Both the position numbers and the translations under genes were made by a program. This document shows positions 18,094 through 26,186 of a DNA stretch of 64,000 nt, piece after piece. Under the pieces are notes generated by a model that had not been told where the DNA came from, ran no database searches, and saw only the letters and a program-made list of their open reading frames with translations. Every line of letters starts with the position of its first letter. The stretch's first letter is position 1. The stretch is from Asticcacaulis sp. (GTDB taxonomy: Bacteria > Pseudomonadota > Alphaproteobacteria > Caulobacterales > Caulobacteraceae): contig JANQAC010000002.1 of the NCBI GenBank assembly GCA_024707255.1, positions 800,001 to 864,000 of the forward strand, read 5' to 3'.

Positions 18094-19287
18094 ATGGGTA
18101 TATTAAGCGGCATTCGCGTTCTCGATTGCTCCATCGCCATGGCCGGGCCGTTCGCGGCGCAGCGCATGGGCGATATGGGGGCGGACGTTATCAAGGTGGA
18201 ACCGACCACCGGCGAATGGCAGCGCCACGCCCCGGCCGGCGGCGCCTGGGGCAATGAAATCAATGTCTCCTTCCTGTCGCTGAACCGTAACAAGCGCTCG
18301 CTGGCGGTCGATCTGAAATCGCCGGAAGGCAAGGCCCTGCTGCTGGATCTCGTCAAGTCGGCCGATGTATTTTTGCAGAATTATCGTCCCGGCGTGGCGG
18401 CGCGGCTGGGGGTTGATTACGAGACGCTCTCGGCCATCAATCCGAAGCTGATCTATGTCTCTATGTCGGGCTATGGCGAGGACGGCCCCTACAAGAACTA
18501 TCCTGGCCAGGACCTGCTGCTGCAATCCATGTCCGGCGCCATGATGTCCGCCGGATCGAAGGATACGCCGCCATCGCCCGCCGGCCAGTATCTCGTTGAC
18601 GCCATCACGGCCTATACGGCTTTCGAGGGCGCGCTGGCGGCCCTGTTCCACCGCGAACGCACGGGTGAGGGGCAGAAGGTCGAGGTCAATATGCTCGATG
18701 CCATCACCACCATCCAGATGCAGGAACTGTCGGTCTTCACTGTCGGCAAAAGGCCGCAGACGCGCACCGTTGAGCCCCACGCGCACAGCTATATCCGCGC
18801 GCCTTACGGGGTCTTCAAAACGAAGGACAGCTATATCACCATCGCCATGGCCAATCTGAAAAAGCTGGGCGAACTGATTGATGAACCTTTCTTTGCCGAC
18901 CTGGAGGATCAGACGGATTCGTGGACCTACCGGGATGAAATCTATGCCATGACACGCATCAAGCTGGAGGAGCGTACCACCCAGGAATGGCTCGATCTGT
19001 TCCGTCCGGTCGATATCTGGTGCGGGCCGGTCTATGGCTATGAAGATGTCGTCAATGATCCGCAGATCAAGCATAACGGCACCTTTGTCGAATATGATCA
19101 TCCGACCGAAGGTCGCGTGAAGACGCCGGGCTTCCCGATCAGGTTTTCCAAGACCCCGTCAACCGTTGATCGCGGCGCCCCGCGCGTCGGTGAACACACG
19201 CGCGAAATCCTGTCCGCTGCGGGTAAATCCGACGCCGAGATCGAGGCCCTGCTGGCCAGCGGTGCGGTGAAACAGGCAAATGTCTAA
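18094..19287 (+). CDS. CaiB/BaiF (family III) CoA transferase
   Basis: 397 residues; moves CoA between acyl-CoA and a free acid through an aspartyl-CoA intermediate. N-terminal GIRVLDCSIAMAGPFAAQRM, VDLKSPEGK, LQNYRPG, and the catalytic Asp140 in NYPGQDLLLQSMSG; C-terminal PTEGRVKTPGFPIRF. Its end overlaps the start of the next gene by 8 bp. A CoA transferase has no role in the known L-fucose or L-rhamnose oxidative pathways, so this gene and the next point to an additional, CoA-dependent branch. Acid substrate unknown. Confidence 0.85.
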   Translation: MGILSGIRVLDCSIAMAGPFAAQRMGDMGADVIKVEPTTGEWQRHAPAGGAWGNEINVSFLSLNRNKRSLAVDLKSPEGKALLLDLVKSADVFLQNYRPGVAARLGVDYETLSAINPKLIYVSMSGYGEDGPYKNYPGQDLLLQSMSGAMMSAGSKDTPPSPAGQYLVDAITAYTAFEGALAALFHRERTGEGQKVEVNMLDAITTIQMQELSVFTVGKRPQTRTVEPHAHSYIRAPYGVFKTKDSYITIAMANLKKLGELIDEPFFADLEDQTDSWTYRDEIYAMTRIKLEERTTQEWLDLFRPVDIWCGPVYGYEDVVNDPQIKHNGTFVEYDHPTEGRVKTPGFPIRFSKTPSTVDRGAPRVGEHTREILSAAGKSDAEIEALLASGAVKQANV

Positions 19288-21172
19288 GCATAAATACAAA
19301 GGTCTGACCTGGGATCATCCGCGCGGGTTCAATGCGCTGGACGCGGCGGCAAAAGCCAATCCGGCGCTCGGCCTGTCCTGGGATAAGCATTCCTTGGAGG
19401 GCTTCGAGACCCATCCGATCGCCGAGTTATGCGAACAGTATGATCTGGTGGTGCTGGATCACCCACATGTCGGTGAGGCGGTGGCTGGCGATTGCCTGCG
19501 GCCGCTGGAGGATATTTTCACGCCGGAAGAGATCGCCGGGTGGGCACGCGACTGTATAGGCCCTTCGCTGAAAAGCTATCAGTTTGCAGGCAAACACTGG
19601 GCCTTGCCGCTCGATGCCGCCACGCAGGTGATGGCCTGTCAACCGGGGATCGATATTCCACAAACCTGGGATGAGGTTCTGGCCTTCAACGGGCCTGTAG
19701 CGCTGTCGCTGGCCGGACCGCACGCGGCGCTCAGCTTTCAGTCGATCTGCGCGGCACTTGGTGAACGTCCGGCGGTGAAAGATCCGGACCTGTTTGTTAG
19801 GGAAGCCGTCGGGCTGACCGCGCTCGATATCATGCAACGCCTGACGGATAAATCGCCTCTGAGCGTGCGGGAAAAGAACCCGATCGGCATTCTTCAGCAT
19901 ATGGTCGATCATGACGATGTGGTCTTGTGTCCGCTGATCTATGGCTATGTGAACTATGCCGCGCCAAAATCTGGAAAGGCTCTGACCTTTGCCAATGCGC
20001 CGCGCAGCGCCGGCGGGATCGGCTCGACGCTTGGCGGCACGGGTATCGGTATCTCTAAGCGTTGCGACATCACGCCCGCATTGCTCGATCACCTGCGCTG
20101 GCTGATGTCGCCGCAGGCGCAGATCGGCTTTATCCCGGCGCATGATGGCCAGCCATCGCTGCGTGTTGCGTGGCAAGACGCGGTGGTCAATGCGCGTTGG
20201 GGCGACTTTTATCGCAATACCTCCGATGCCCTGGAAGCCGCCTATGTCCGGCCGCGCCATGATGGTGCCATCGCCTTCCAGACGGCTGCGTCAGAGGCCA
20301 TCCGCGATACGCTTTATGCCCGGCTGCCGCATGATCAATTATTGACTCAATTGCAAACCCTTTATGCCGGAACGCGGATTCGGGCTCGGAGCGCTAAACT
20401 CATGACCGATGAACTGCTGTTTGAAGTGGATGGCCACGTCGCTGTCATCACCATTAATCGCCCGACCAAGCTCAACTCGATGACGCCCGAGATGGCCTAT
20501 GCGCTGGAAGCCGCCGTGGCCGAATGCAACAAGAGCAATACCATCCGCTGCGTGATCGTCACCGGCGCCGGCGAACGCGCCTTCTGCGCCGGGTCAGATA
20601 TCCGCACGCTCGACGACTACGCCACGCCGTGGGAATTCCGTAATCGCGGCGACTATTGCGACGCCATCCGCCTGTGTCTCAAGCCAACTATTGCCGCGGT
20701 CAATGGCTATGCTTTCGGCGGCGGGCTGGAAACGGCCATGAGTTGTGATATCCGCATTGCCTCGTCAAATGCCCAGTTCGCTGCCCCGGAAATCAAGCTG
20801 GGGTGGATCGGTGGCGGCGGCATGGCGGCGGGCCTGGTCCACTCGATCGGCGCCTCCAATGCCTCGCTGATGATCCTGACCGGCGATGCGATCACCGCGC
20901 AAAAAGCCGAACAATGGGGCCTGGTCAGCGAGGTGTGCGAACCGGCCGATCTGATGACCCGCGCCCGTGACATCGCCGAAACCATCGCCAGCCGCGCGCC
21001 GATTGCCGCCGAAACCGGCAAGCTCAACCTGCGCGCCGCCCACACCATGCCGTACGAAAAGGCCGTGGAATACGAGCGCGATTTGCAGACCATCTGCTTC
21101 GCTACCGAAGATGCCGAGGAAGGGCGCGCCGCCTTCAAGGAAAAACGTGCACCGCTTTTTAAGCGGCGCTGA
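19280..21172 (+). CDS. Fusion: cytoplasmic solute-binding-like domain + enoyl-CoA hydratase/isomerase
   Basis: One uninterrupted 630-residue frame. Residues 1-about 370 resemble ABC-transporter sugar-binding proteins but lack any signal peptide: MSKHKYKGLTWDHPRGFNAL, VVLDHPHVGEA, SFQSICAALG, GTGIGISKRC. Residues 375-630 are a full crotonase domain beginning MTDELLFEVDGHVAVITINR, with oxyanion-hole motifs FCAGSDI and GYAFGGGLETAMSCD and APEIKLGW. Signal-less binding-protein homologues next to CoA transferases and hydratases are known to me as a recurring arrangement; a covalent fusion is unusual. The junction RARSAKLMTDE reads like a missed stop: TAA occurs one frame off just before the internal ATG (20402), so a lost stop or indel is possible. 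Confidence 0.75.
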   Translation: MSKHKYKGLTWDHPRGFNALDAAAKANPALGLSWDKHSLEGFETHPIAELCEQYDLVVLDHPHVGEAVAGDCLRPLEDIFTPEEIAGWARDCIGPSLKSYQFAGKHWALPLDAATQVMACQPGIDIPQTWDEVLAFNGPVALSLAGPHAALSFQSICAALGERPAVKDPDLFVREAVGLTALDIMQRLTDKSPLSVREKNPIGILQHMVDHDDVVLCPLIYGYVNYAAPKSGKALTFANAPRSAGGIGSTLGGTGIGISKRCDITPALLDHLRWLMSPQAQIGFIPAHDGQPSLRVAWQDAVVNARWGDFYRNTSDALEAAYVRPRHDGAIAFQTAASEAIRDTLYARLPHDQLLTQLQTLYAGTRIRARSAKLMTDELLFEVDGHVAVITINRPTKLNSMTPEMAYALEAAVAECNKSNTIRCVIVTGAGERAFCAGSDIRTLDDYATPWEFRNRGDYCDAIRLCLKPTIAAVNGYAFGGGLETAMSCDIRIASSNAQFAAPEIKLGWIGGGGMAAGLVHSIGASNASLMILTGDAITAQKAEQWGLVSEVCEPADLMTRARDIAETIASRAPIAAETGKLNLRAAHTMPYEKAVEYERDLQTICFATEDAEEGRAAFKEKRAPLFKRR

Positions 21173-21286
21173 TTCAGCTCAGGCGCCGCATGGCTCCCGC
21201 GCAAACATGCGCGGCGGGCGCTTGCCCTTGCCAAAACGCGATAAGAGGTTCATCGCATTTTGGAGAATAACCGAGAGATTCCCTGT

Positions 21287-22258
21287 ATGACCCGTCCCAA
21301 AGTTCTGCTCACCCGTCCGTGGCCCGAAGCGGCCCAAGCCTATATGCAGGCGCATTACGACACGACGGTCAATGACAGCGGCAAGCCGCTGACGCCGGAG
21401 CAGCTTAAGGCGGCGATGACGGAATATGACGCCCTGTGCCCGACCGTCACTGACAAGCTGACGGCGGAAATCTTCGCCACGCCCAATGCGCGGGTAAGGA
21501 TGATCGGCAATTTTGGCGCGGGTTATGAGCATATCGATATCGAGGCCGCGAAAGAGGCCGGGATCGTGGTCTCTAATACGCCGGACGTTCTGACAGAGGC
21601 CACGGCCGATATCGCCCTCATGCTGATGCTGATGGCGTCGCGCCGGGCGTCCGAAGGCGAGCGCCAGTTGCGCGAAGGCGGCTGGAAAGGTTGGGGCACC
21701 ACGGCACTTATGGGGCAATCGCTGGAAGGCAAGACCCTGGGCCTGGTCGGTTTCGGCCGCATCGCCCAGGCGACGGCGCAAAAGGCGCGGACGGCGCTCG
21801 GCATGAAGATCGCCTATTTCAGCCGCCGCCAGGCCGCGACCGATATCGAAGCGGCGCATGAGGCGCGCTATGTCGCCAGCCTCGAAGACCTGGCGGCGCA
21901 GTCGGACGTGCTGTCCCTGCATACGCCGGGCGGGCCGGAAACGCATCACATGGTCAATGCCCGCCTGCTGGGGCTGATGAAGCCGACGGCTATCCTGATC
22001 AATACGGCACGCGGCTCAGTGGTCAATGAGGATGACCTGGCGGCGGCGCTGAAGGCCGGCACCATCTGGTCGGCGGGGCTGGATGTTTATGAGCGCGAAC
22101 CGGTGGTCAATCCGGCCCTGCTGCCGCTTAATAATGCCGTCCTGCTGCCGCATCTCGGCAGCGCCACCATCGAGACGCGTAACGCCATGGGAATGCGGGC
22201 GGCGAAAAATGTCGATCAGTTTTTCGCGGGGGAGCCCGTCGGTGACCGGGTCGCTTGA
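21287..22258 (+). CDS. D-isomer-specific 2-hydroxyacid dehydrogenase (glyoxylate/hydroxypyruvate reductase-like)
   Basis: 323-residue NAD(P)H-dependent reductase. NAD-binding motif GLVGFGRIAQA (about residue 150), then NTARGSVV with the substrate Arg, GLDVYEREP with the Glu, and LLPHLGSATIETR with the catalytic His. This is the GyaR/GRHPR type reducing glyoxylate or hydroxypyruvate to glycolate or D-glycerate. A frame continues 9 codons upstream to a TTG (21260), but ATG 21287 fits the family start. Overlaps the kinase gene by 17 bp; the pair suggests hydroxypyruvate to glycerate to phosphoglycerate. Confidence 0.85.
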   Translation: MTRPKVLLTRPWPEAAQAYMQAHYDTTVNDSGKPLTPEQLKAAMTEYDALCPTVTDKLTAEIFATPNARVRMIGNFGAGYEHIDIEAAKEAGIVVSNTPDVLTEATADIALMLMLMASRRASEGERQLREGGWKGWGTTALMGQSLEGKTLGLVGFGRIAQATAQKARTALGMKIAYFSRRQAATDIEAAHEARYVASLEDLAAQSDVLSLHTPGGPETHHMVNARLLGLMKPTAILINTARGSVVNEDDLAAALKAGTIWSAGLDVYEREPVVNPALLPLNNAVLLPHLGSATIETRNAMGMRAAKNVDQFFAGEPVGDRVA

Positions 22259-23042
22259 GGTTGTAGAAGCTAGGGTAAAAGACTGGCTGAAAGAGGCGGA
22301 CAAGCCGTTCGTACTTGGCGTCTGCGGGGCGCAGGGCTCCGGCAAATCCACCTTGAGCGAAGGACTGGTCGCGCATCTGGAAGACGAGGGGCTCAAGGTC
22401 GCGCTGTTATCGCTTGATGATCTCTATATGGCGCCGGAAGCCCGGCCGGTCGCACTCTCGCCCTTGTTCGCCACGCGTGGTGTGCCAGGCACGCATGATG
22501 TGGCTTTGGGTGAGCGTGTATTCGCCGGGCTGAAAGCTGGACAACCGACGCGATTGCCGCGCTTTGACAAGGCCAATGACCGGCCTTTCCCCGAAAAGGA
22601 CTGGCCGGAAATCACCGCGCCAGATGTTATCATTTTCGAGGGCTGGTGTGTGGGTGCCCGTCCGCAGTCGGATGAAGACCTGATTGCGCCGGTCAATGAT
22701 CTGGAGCGCCAGGAAGACGGCGTCTGGCGGCGGGCGGTGAATGACGCGCTGAAAGGGCCTTACGCCGATCTGTTCCGCCATATTGACCGGCTGGTCCTGC
22801 TGGCGGCACCCGGTTTCGACATCGTGCGCGACTGGCGAATCGAGCAGGAAAATGCCTTGCGCGCGCGCCTGAAAGCGGAAGGGCGCACTGGCGCGCGGGT
22901 GATGGACGACAAGGAGATCAGCCGCTTTACCCAGCATTACGAGCGTCTGACCCGTCATATTCTGCAAACCATGCCCGCCTATGCCGACCTGACCTTGCAA
23001 CTTGATTCATCTCGGAATATGAAACCAAGTCCGAAATACTGA
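22242..23042 (+). CDS. P-loop kinase, D-glycerate 3-kinase-like
   Basis: 266 residues from a GTG at 22242 preceded by GGGGGAG. Walker A GAQGSGKSTL (about residue 31), SLDDLYM, TRGVPGTHD, VIIFEGWCVGARP, and C-terminal FTQHYERLTRH are those of the plant-type GLYK / yeast Tda10 family phosphorylating D-glycerate. It overlaps the upstream reductase whose product could be D-glycerate, which supports the assignment. Some bacterial homologues have other small acceptors, so substrate is inferred. Confidence 0.75.
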   Translation: MTGSLEVVEARVKDWLKEADKPFVLGVCGAQGSGKSTLSEGLVAHLEDEGLKVALLSLDDLYMAPEARPVALSPLFATRGVPGTHDVALGERVFAGLKAGQPTRLPRFDKANDRPFPEKDWPEITAPDVIIFEGWCVGARPQSDEDLIAPVNDLERQEDGVWRRAVNDALKGPYADLFRHIDRLVLLAAPGFDIVRDWRIEQENALRARLKAEGRTGARVMDDKEISRFTQHYERLTRHILQTMPAYADLTLQLDSSRNMKPSPKY

Positions 23043-23057
23043 CCAGTTGAGACCCGC

Positions 23058-24188
23058 ATGATCATTTCCGCTGCCACCGATTACCGCGAAGCCGCCAAAC
23101 GCAAACTGCCGCGCTTCCTGTTCGATTATCTCGACGGCGGCTCCTATGCCGAAATGACCCTGCGCAATAATGTCGGCGACCTGTCGTCCCTGGCCCTGCG
23201 CCAGCGCATCCTGAAGAATGTCGCCGACCTGTCGCTGGAAACGGAACTGTTCGGAGAAAAGATGGCCATGCCGGTCGGGCTGGCGCCGGTCGGCTTAGGC
23301 GGTATGTATGCCCGGCGCGGCGAGGTGCAGGTGGCGAGGGCCGCGAAGAAGGCCAATATTCCCTACATTATTTCAACGGTTTCGCTGTGTCCTCTTGAGG
23401 AAATCGTTGAGAAGTCCGGCTGCGATATCTGGTTTCAGCTTTACGTGCTGAAGGATCGCGGTTTCATGAAGCACGCGCTCGAACGGGCGCAGGCCCTGGG
23501 CGTCACCAAGCTGGTCTTCACCGTCGATATGCCGGTGCCGGGCGCACGCTACCGCGACAAGCATTCCGGCATGAGCGGCGATTTCGGTCCGGTCCGCCGT
23601 ATCATTCAGGCGATGATGAAGCCGGAATGGGCCTATGATGTCGGCCTGCTCGGCACGCCGCACGATCTGGGCAATGTGTCGAAATATCTCGGCAAGGCCA
23701 CAGGGCTTGAGGACTATATCGGCTGGTTGGGCGCCAATTTTGACCCGTCGATCAACTGGTCCGATCTCGAATGGATCCGCGACATGTGGAAAGGCCCGAT
23801 GATCATCAAGGGCATCCTCGATCCGGAAGACGCGAAGGATGCCGTGAAGTTCGGCGCCGACGGCATCGTGGTATCGAACCACGGCGGTCGCCAGCTCGAT
23901 GGTGCGCTCTCGACCTGCAAGGCCCTGCCGGCGATCGCCGACGCCGTGGGTGACGACCTGACAATTCTGGCCGATTCCGGTATCCGCACAGGGCTGGATG
24001 TGGTGCGGATGCTGGCGCTCGGCGCCAAGGGGGTATTACTGGGGCGGGCCTATATCTATGCCCTGGCCACTCACGGCGAGGTGGGCGTGACCAACCTGCT
24101 GGACCTGATCGAGAAGGAAATGCGCACGGCCATGGCGCTCACCGGCGTGAAAACCATCGCCGAAATCAACCGCAATCTGCTGGCCTGA
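23058..24188 (+). CDS. lldD: L-lactate dehydrogenase, FMN-dependent
   Basis: 376-residue membrane-associated flavoenzyme oxidising L-lactate to pyruvate with electrons to quinone. [65 protein letters not shown], the active-site [10 protein letters not shown] and [16 protein letters not shown] follow E. coli LldD almost line for line, so it is LldD rather than glycolate oxidase. Position is telling: the convergent hydrolase gene makes pyruvate plus L-lactate, which this enzyme would consume. Last gene of the plus-strand run. Confidence 0.92.
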   Translation: MIISAATDYREAAKRKLPRFLFDYLDGGSYAEMTLRNNVGDLSSLALRQRILKNVADLSLETELFGEKMAMPVGLAPVGLGGMYARRGEVQVARAAKKANIPYIISTVSLCPLEEIVEKSGCDIWFQLYVLKDRGFMKHALERAQALGVTKLVFTVDMPVPGARYRDKHSGMSGDFGPVRRIIQAMMKPEWAYDVGLLGTPHDLGNVSKYLGKATGLEDYIGWLGANFDPSINWSDLEWIRDMWKGPMIIKGILDPEDAKDAVKFGADGIVVSNHGGRQLDGALSTCKALPAIADAVGDDLTILADSGIRTGLDVVRMLALGAKGVLLGRAYIYALATHGEVGVTNLLDLIEKEMRTAMALTGVKTIAEINRNLLA

Positions 24189-24195
24189 TATGAAA

Positions 24196-24225
24196 AGGGC
24201 CTCCGGATGGCTCCGGAGGCCTTAA
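24196..24225. terminator. Bidirectional terminator-like hairpin
   Basis: Stem GGCCTCCGG / CCGGAGGCC with loop ATGGCT, flanked by AAAA on the left and TTAA on the right. It lies between the convergent lldD and FAH-hydrolase stops and could end both transcripts. Confidence 0.75.
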
Positions 24226-24227
24226 GA

Positions 24228-25072
24228 TCATGCACCCCCTACGGTCTGCTTCTGGGTGCCCAGGCCTTCGATGCCCAGTTCCATGACATCGCCGACATTG
24301 AGATAGATCGGGTCAGGCTTCTGGCCAAGGCCGACACCCGGTGGGGTGCCGGTCGAGATGACATCGCCCGGATGCAGCGACATGAACTGCGAGACGTAAT
24401 GCACCAGGAAGGCCGGCTTGAAGACCATGGTGGCCGTCGAGCCGTTCTGGAAGCGCTTGCCGTTGACGTCCAGCCACATTTTCAGGTTGTTGATGTCGCC
24501 GGCTTCATCCTTCGTCACCAGCCAGGGGCCGATAGGGCCGAAGGTGTCGCAGCCCTTGCCCTTGTCCCAGGTGCCGCCGCGTTCGGTCTGGAAGTTGCGC
24601 TCGGACACATCATTGATGGTGCAGAAACCGGCCACGTAATCCAGCGCCTCGGCTTCGGAAACGTAGGACGCCTTCTTGCCGATGACCAGGCCCAGTTCTA
24701 CCTCCCAGTCGAGCTTGGTCGAGCCGCGCGGCTTGAGCACTTCGTCGTTCGGCCCGACGATGGCGGAGGTGGCCTTCATGAACAGGACGGGCTCATCCGG
24801 CACGGGCAGGCCGGATTCGGCGGCGTGGTCGGCATAGTTCAGGCCGATGCAGATAAACTTGCCGACGCGGCCGACGCAGGGGCCATAACGCGAACCGAAC
24901 GGAGCGAGGGGCAGGGTGGCCGGATCGATGGCGGCGATCTTAGCCGGCCCTCGGCGGAGAGCACGTCGCCGGCGATGTCATCGACCACGCCGGAGAGGTC
25001 GCGGATCTGGCCTTCGGCATCGAGGAGACCGGGTTTTTCAGCGCCCGACGGGCCGAAGCGGAGCAGTTTCAT
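24228..25072 (-). pseudogene. 2,4-diketo-3-deoxy-L-fuconate/rhamnonate hydrolase (FAH family), one frameshift
   Basis: Fumarylacetoacetase-fold enzyme cleaving the diketo acid to pyruvate and L-lactate, the last step of the oxidative 6-deoxyhexose route. The N-terminal part from 25072 reads MKLLRFGPSGAEKPGLLDAE through GDVLSAEG, then the frame is lost at about 24945/24946. One base is missing: restoring it gives LAKIAAIDPATLPLAP, GKFICIGLNYADHAAESG and on into the intact remainder VLFMKATSAIVGPND, DWEVELGLVIG, GFCTINDVSERNFQ, STGTPPGVGLGQ. Repaired length is 281 residues, the family norm. Because this step is essential to the pathway, a sequencing error is more likely than real inactivation. 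Confidence 0.85.
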
Positions 25073-25120
25073 TTTGTAATCCTGAATAGAAGCGGGGAGG
25101 CGCGGTTCAACACCGTCAAG

Positions 25121-25148
25121 TTACGGGTCAAGGGGCTGTGCCCCTTGC
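25121..25148. repeat. Short hairpin repeat TTACGGGTCAAGGGGC, copy 1
   Basis: TTACGGGTCAAGGGGC then TGTGCCCCTTGC; a stem CAAGGGGC/GCCCCTTG. A second copy lies at 25984-26011, on the other side of the SDR gene, with only the loop differing. Confidence 0.75.
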
Positions 25149-25874
25149 CTAGTTTAACCAGCCGCCATCGATAATGTGTGCCTGGCCGGTCGTAAAGCTG
25201 GATTCGTCTGAAGCGAGATAAACGGCGAAGGCGGCCAGTTCTTCCGGTGTGCCCAGGCGACCTGTGGGCTGGCGTGACAGGAACATGGCGCGGCCCTTCT
25301 CATAATCGCCGGTATCGCGCATCCGCTGCTGAAGCGAAGGCGTATCGATGGTGCCGGGGCAGATGGCGTTGCAGCGAATGCCTTGCGCCACAAAATCGGC
25401 AGCCACCGACTTGGTCAGTCCCACCACGGCGGCCTTCGAGGCGCCGTAGGCCAGGCGGTTGGCCACGCCCTTGAAGGCGGCCACGCTCGCCATATTGATG
25501 ATCGAACCCTGTTTGCGTTCCAGCATCCTGGGCAGGAAGGCCTGGATGGTGTGGAACATGGCGGTGACATTGATCGAGAAGCTGAAGTTCCAGGCGGCTT
25601 CATCCGTGGTCAGGACCGTACCGGCATGGACATAGCCGGCGCAATTATAGAGCACGTCAACCTGCGGGAATTCGGCGGCCAGCGCCTTGATGGCGGCGGG
25701 ATCGGTGGCATCGAGCGGGCGGCAGATCGCGCCTTCCAGACCCTCCAGAAATTCAAGCTTTACGTCGGTGGCAATAACGGTGGCGCCTTCTGCGATAAAG
25801 GCTTCCGCCGCGGCGCGGCCCATGCCTTGGCCAGCGGCGGTGATAAAGGCGGTCTTGCCGGTGAGGCGTCCCAT
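25149..25874 (-). CDS. 2-keto-3-deoxy-L-fuconate (or L-rhamnonate) 4-dehydrogenase, SDR family
   Basis: 241-residue NAD-dependent dehydrogenase oxidising C4 of the keto-deoxy acid to the 2,4-diketo compound. MGRLTGKTAFITAAGQGMGR, NCAGYVHAGTVL, NMASVAAFKGVANR, YGASKAAVVGLTKS, GIRCNAICPGTIDTPSLQQR and TGRLGTPEE closely follow the DHRS6-like SDRs and the enzyme characterised in the Xanthomonas campestris L-fucose pathway. The start at 25874 has CGGAG upstream and removes a spurious 17-residue extension. Directly upstream of the FAH hydrolase on the same strand, so consecutive steps are adjacent. A symmetric operator copy sits 15-30 bp before the ATG. Confidence 0.87.
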   Translation of the reverse strand: MGRLTGKTAFITAAGQGMGRAAAEAFIAEGATVIATDVKLEFLEGLEGAICRPLDATDPAAIKALAAEFPQVDVLYNCAGYVHAGTVLTTDEAAWNFSFSINVTAMFHTIQAFLPRMLERKQGSIINMASVAAFKGVANRLAYGASKAAVVGLTKSVAADFVAQGIRCNAICPGTIDTPSLQQRMRDTGDYEKGRAMFLSRQPTGRLGTPEELAAFAVYLASDESSFTTGQAHIIDGGWLN

Positions 25875-25888
25875 AAATGGCTCCGTTA

Positions 25889-25904
25889 CATAATACATAT
25901 TATG
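25889..25904. promoter_or_regulatory. Putative operator, most symmetric copy (before SDR)
   Basis: CATAATACATATTATG is an inverted repeat CATAAT-ACAT-ATTATG. The reverse complement of the copy before the enolase gene differs only at the outer edge. Placed where a repressor would block transcription of the SDR-hydrolase pair. Confidence 0.6.
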
Positions 25905-25983
25905 AATATGTTTTAGGCAAGGCATAGTTCTAAGTCAACCCTAAACCCGCAAGTGATATTTAATCCCCCACGGCGCCAAAAAC

Positions 25984-26011
25984 TTACGGGTCAAGGGGCC
26001 GCGCCCCTTGC
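25984..26011. repeat. Short hairpin repeat TTACGGGTCAAGGGGC, copy 2
   Basis: TTACGGGTCAAGGGGC followed by CGCGCCCCTTGC, same orientation as copy 1 and about 860 bp away. Confidence 0.75.
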
Positions 26012-26154
26012 TTCAAAAAAGACCCGCCGCTTCCGGAGAAGGGCGGGCCAGGGGGCCTCTGTCACCGGACCTGTAAAACGGGTGAATACAGGTCCGGACA
26101 ATTACGCAACAGACAGCAGGTCGGGGAGAACTTTGGTTTGTCGCGCTTTTTAAT

Positions 26155-26179
26155 CCAAAAAGTGCGTCACACTTTTTGG
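26155..26179 (-). terminator. Hairpin downstream of the TonB receptor
   Basis: Perfect stem CCAAAAAGTG / CACTTTTTGG with loop CGTCA, seven bases after the receptor stop codon on the minus strand. The T-tract is part of the stem and the following bases are AT-rich; a probable terminator. Confidence 0.6.
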
Positions 26180-26186
26180 AAAGCGC

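Larger units (their letters stand above)
25926..26186. other. Gene-free stretch between SDR promoter and TonB-receptor stop
   Basis: Contains the second TTACGGGTCAAGGGGC hairpin (25984-26011) and a perfect 10-bp hairpin CCAAAAAGTG/CACTTTTTGG (26155-26179) just past the receptor stop. No credible gene; a 66-codon frame here lacks a ribosome site and family likeness. Confidence 0.6.
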
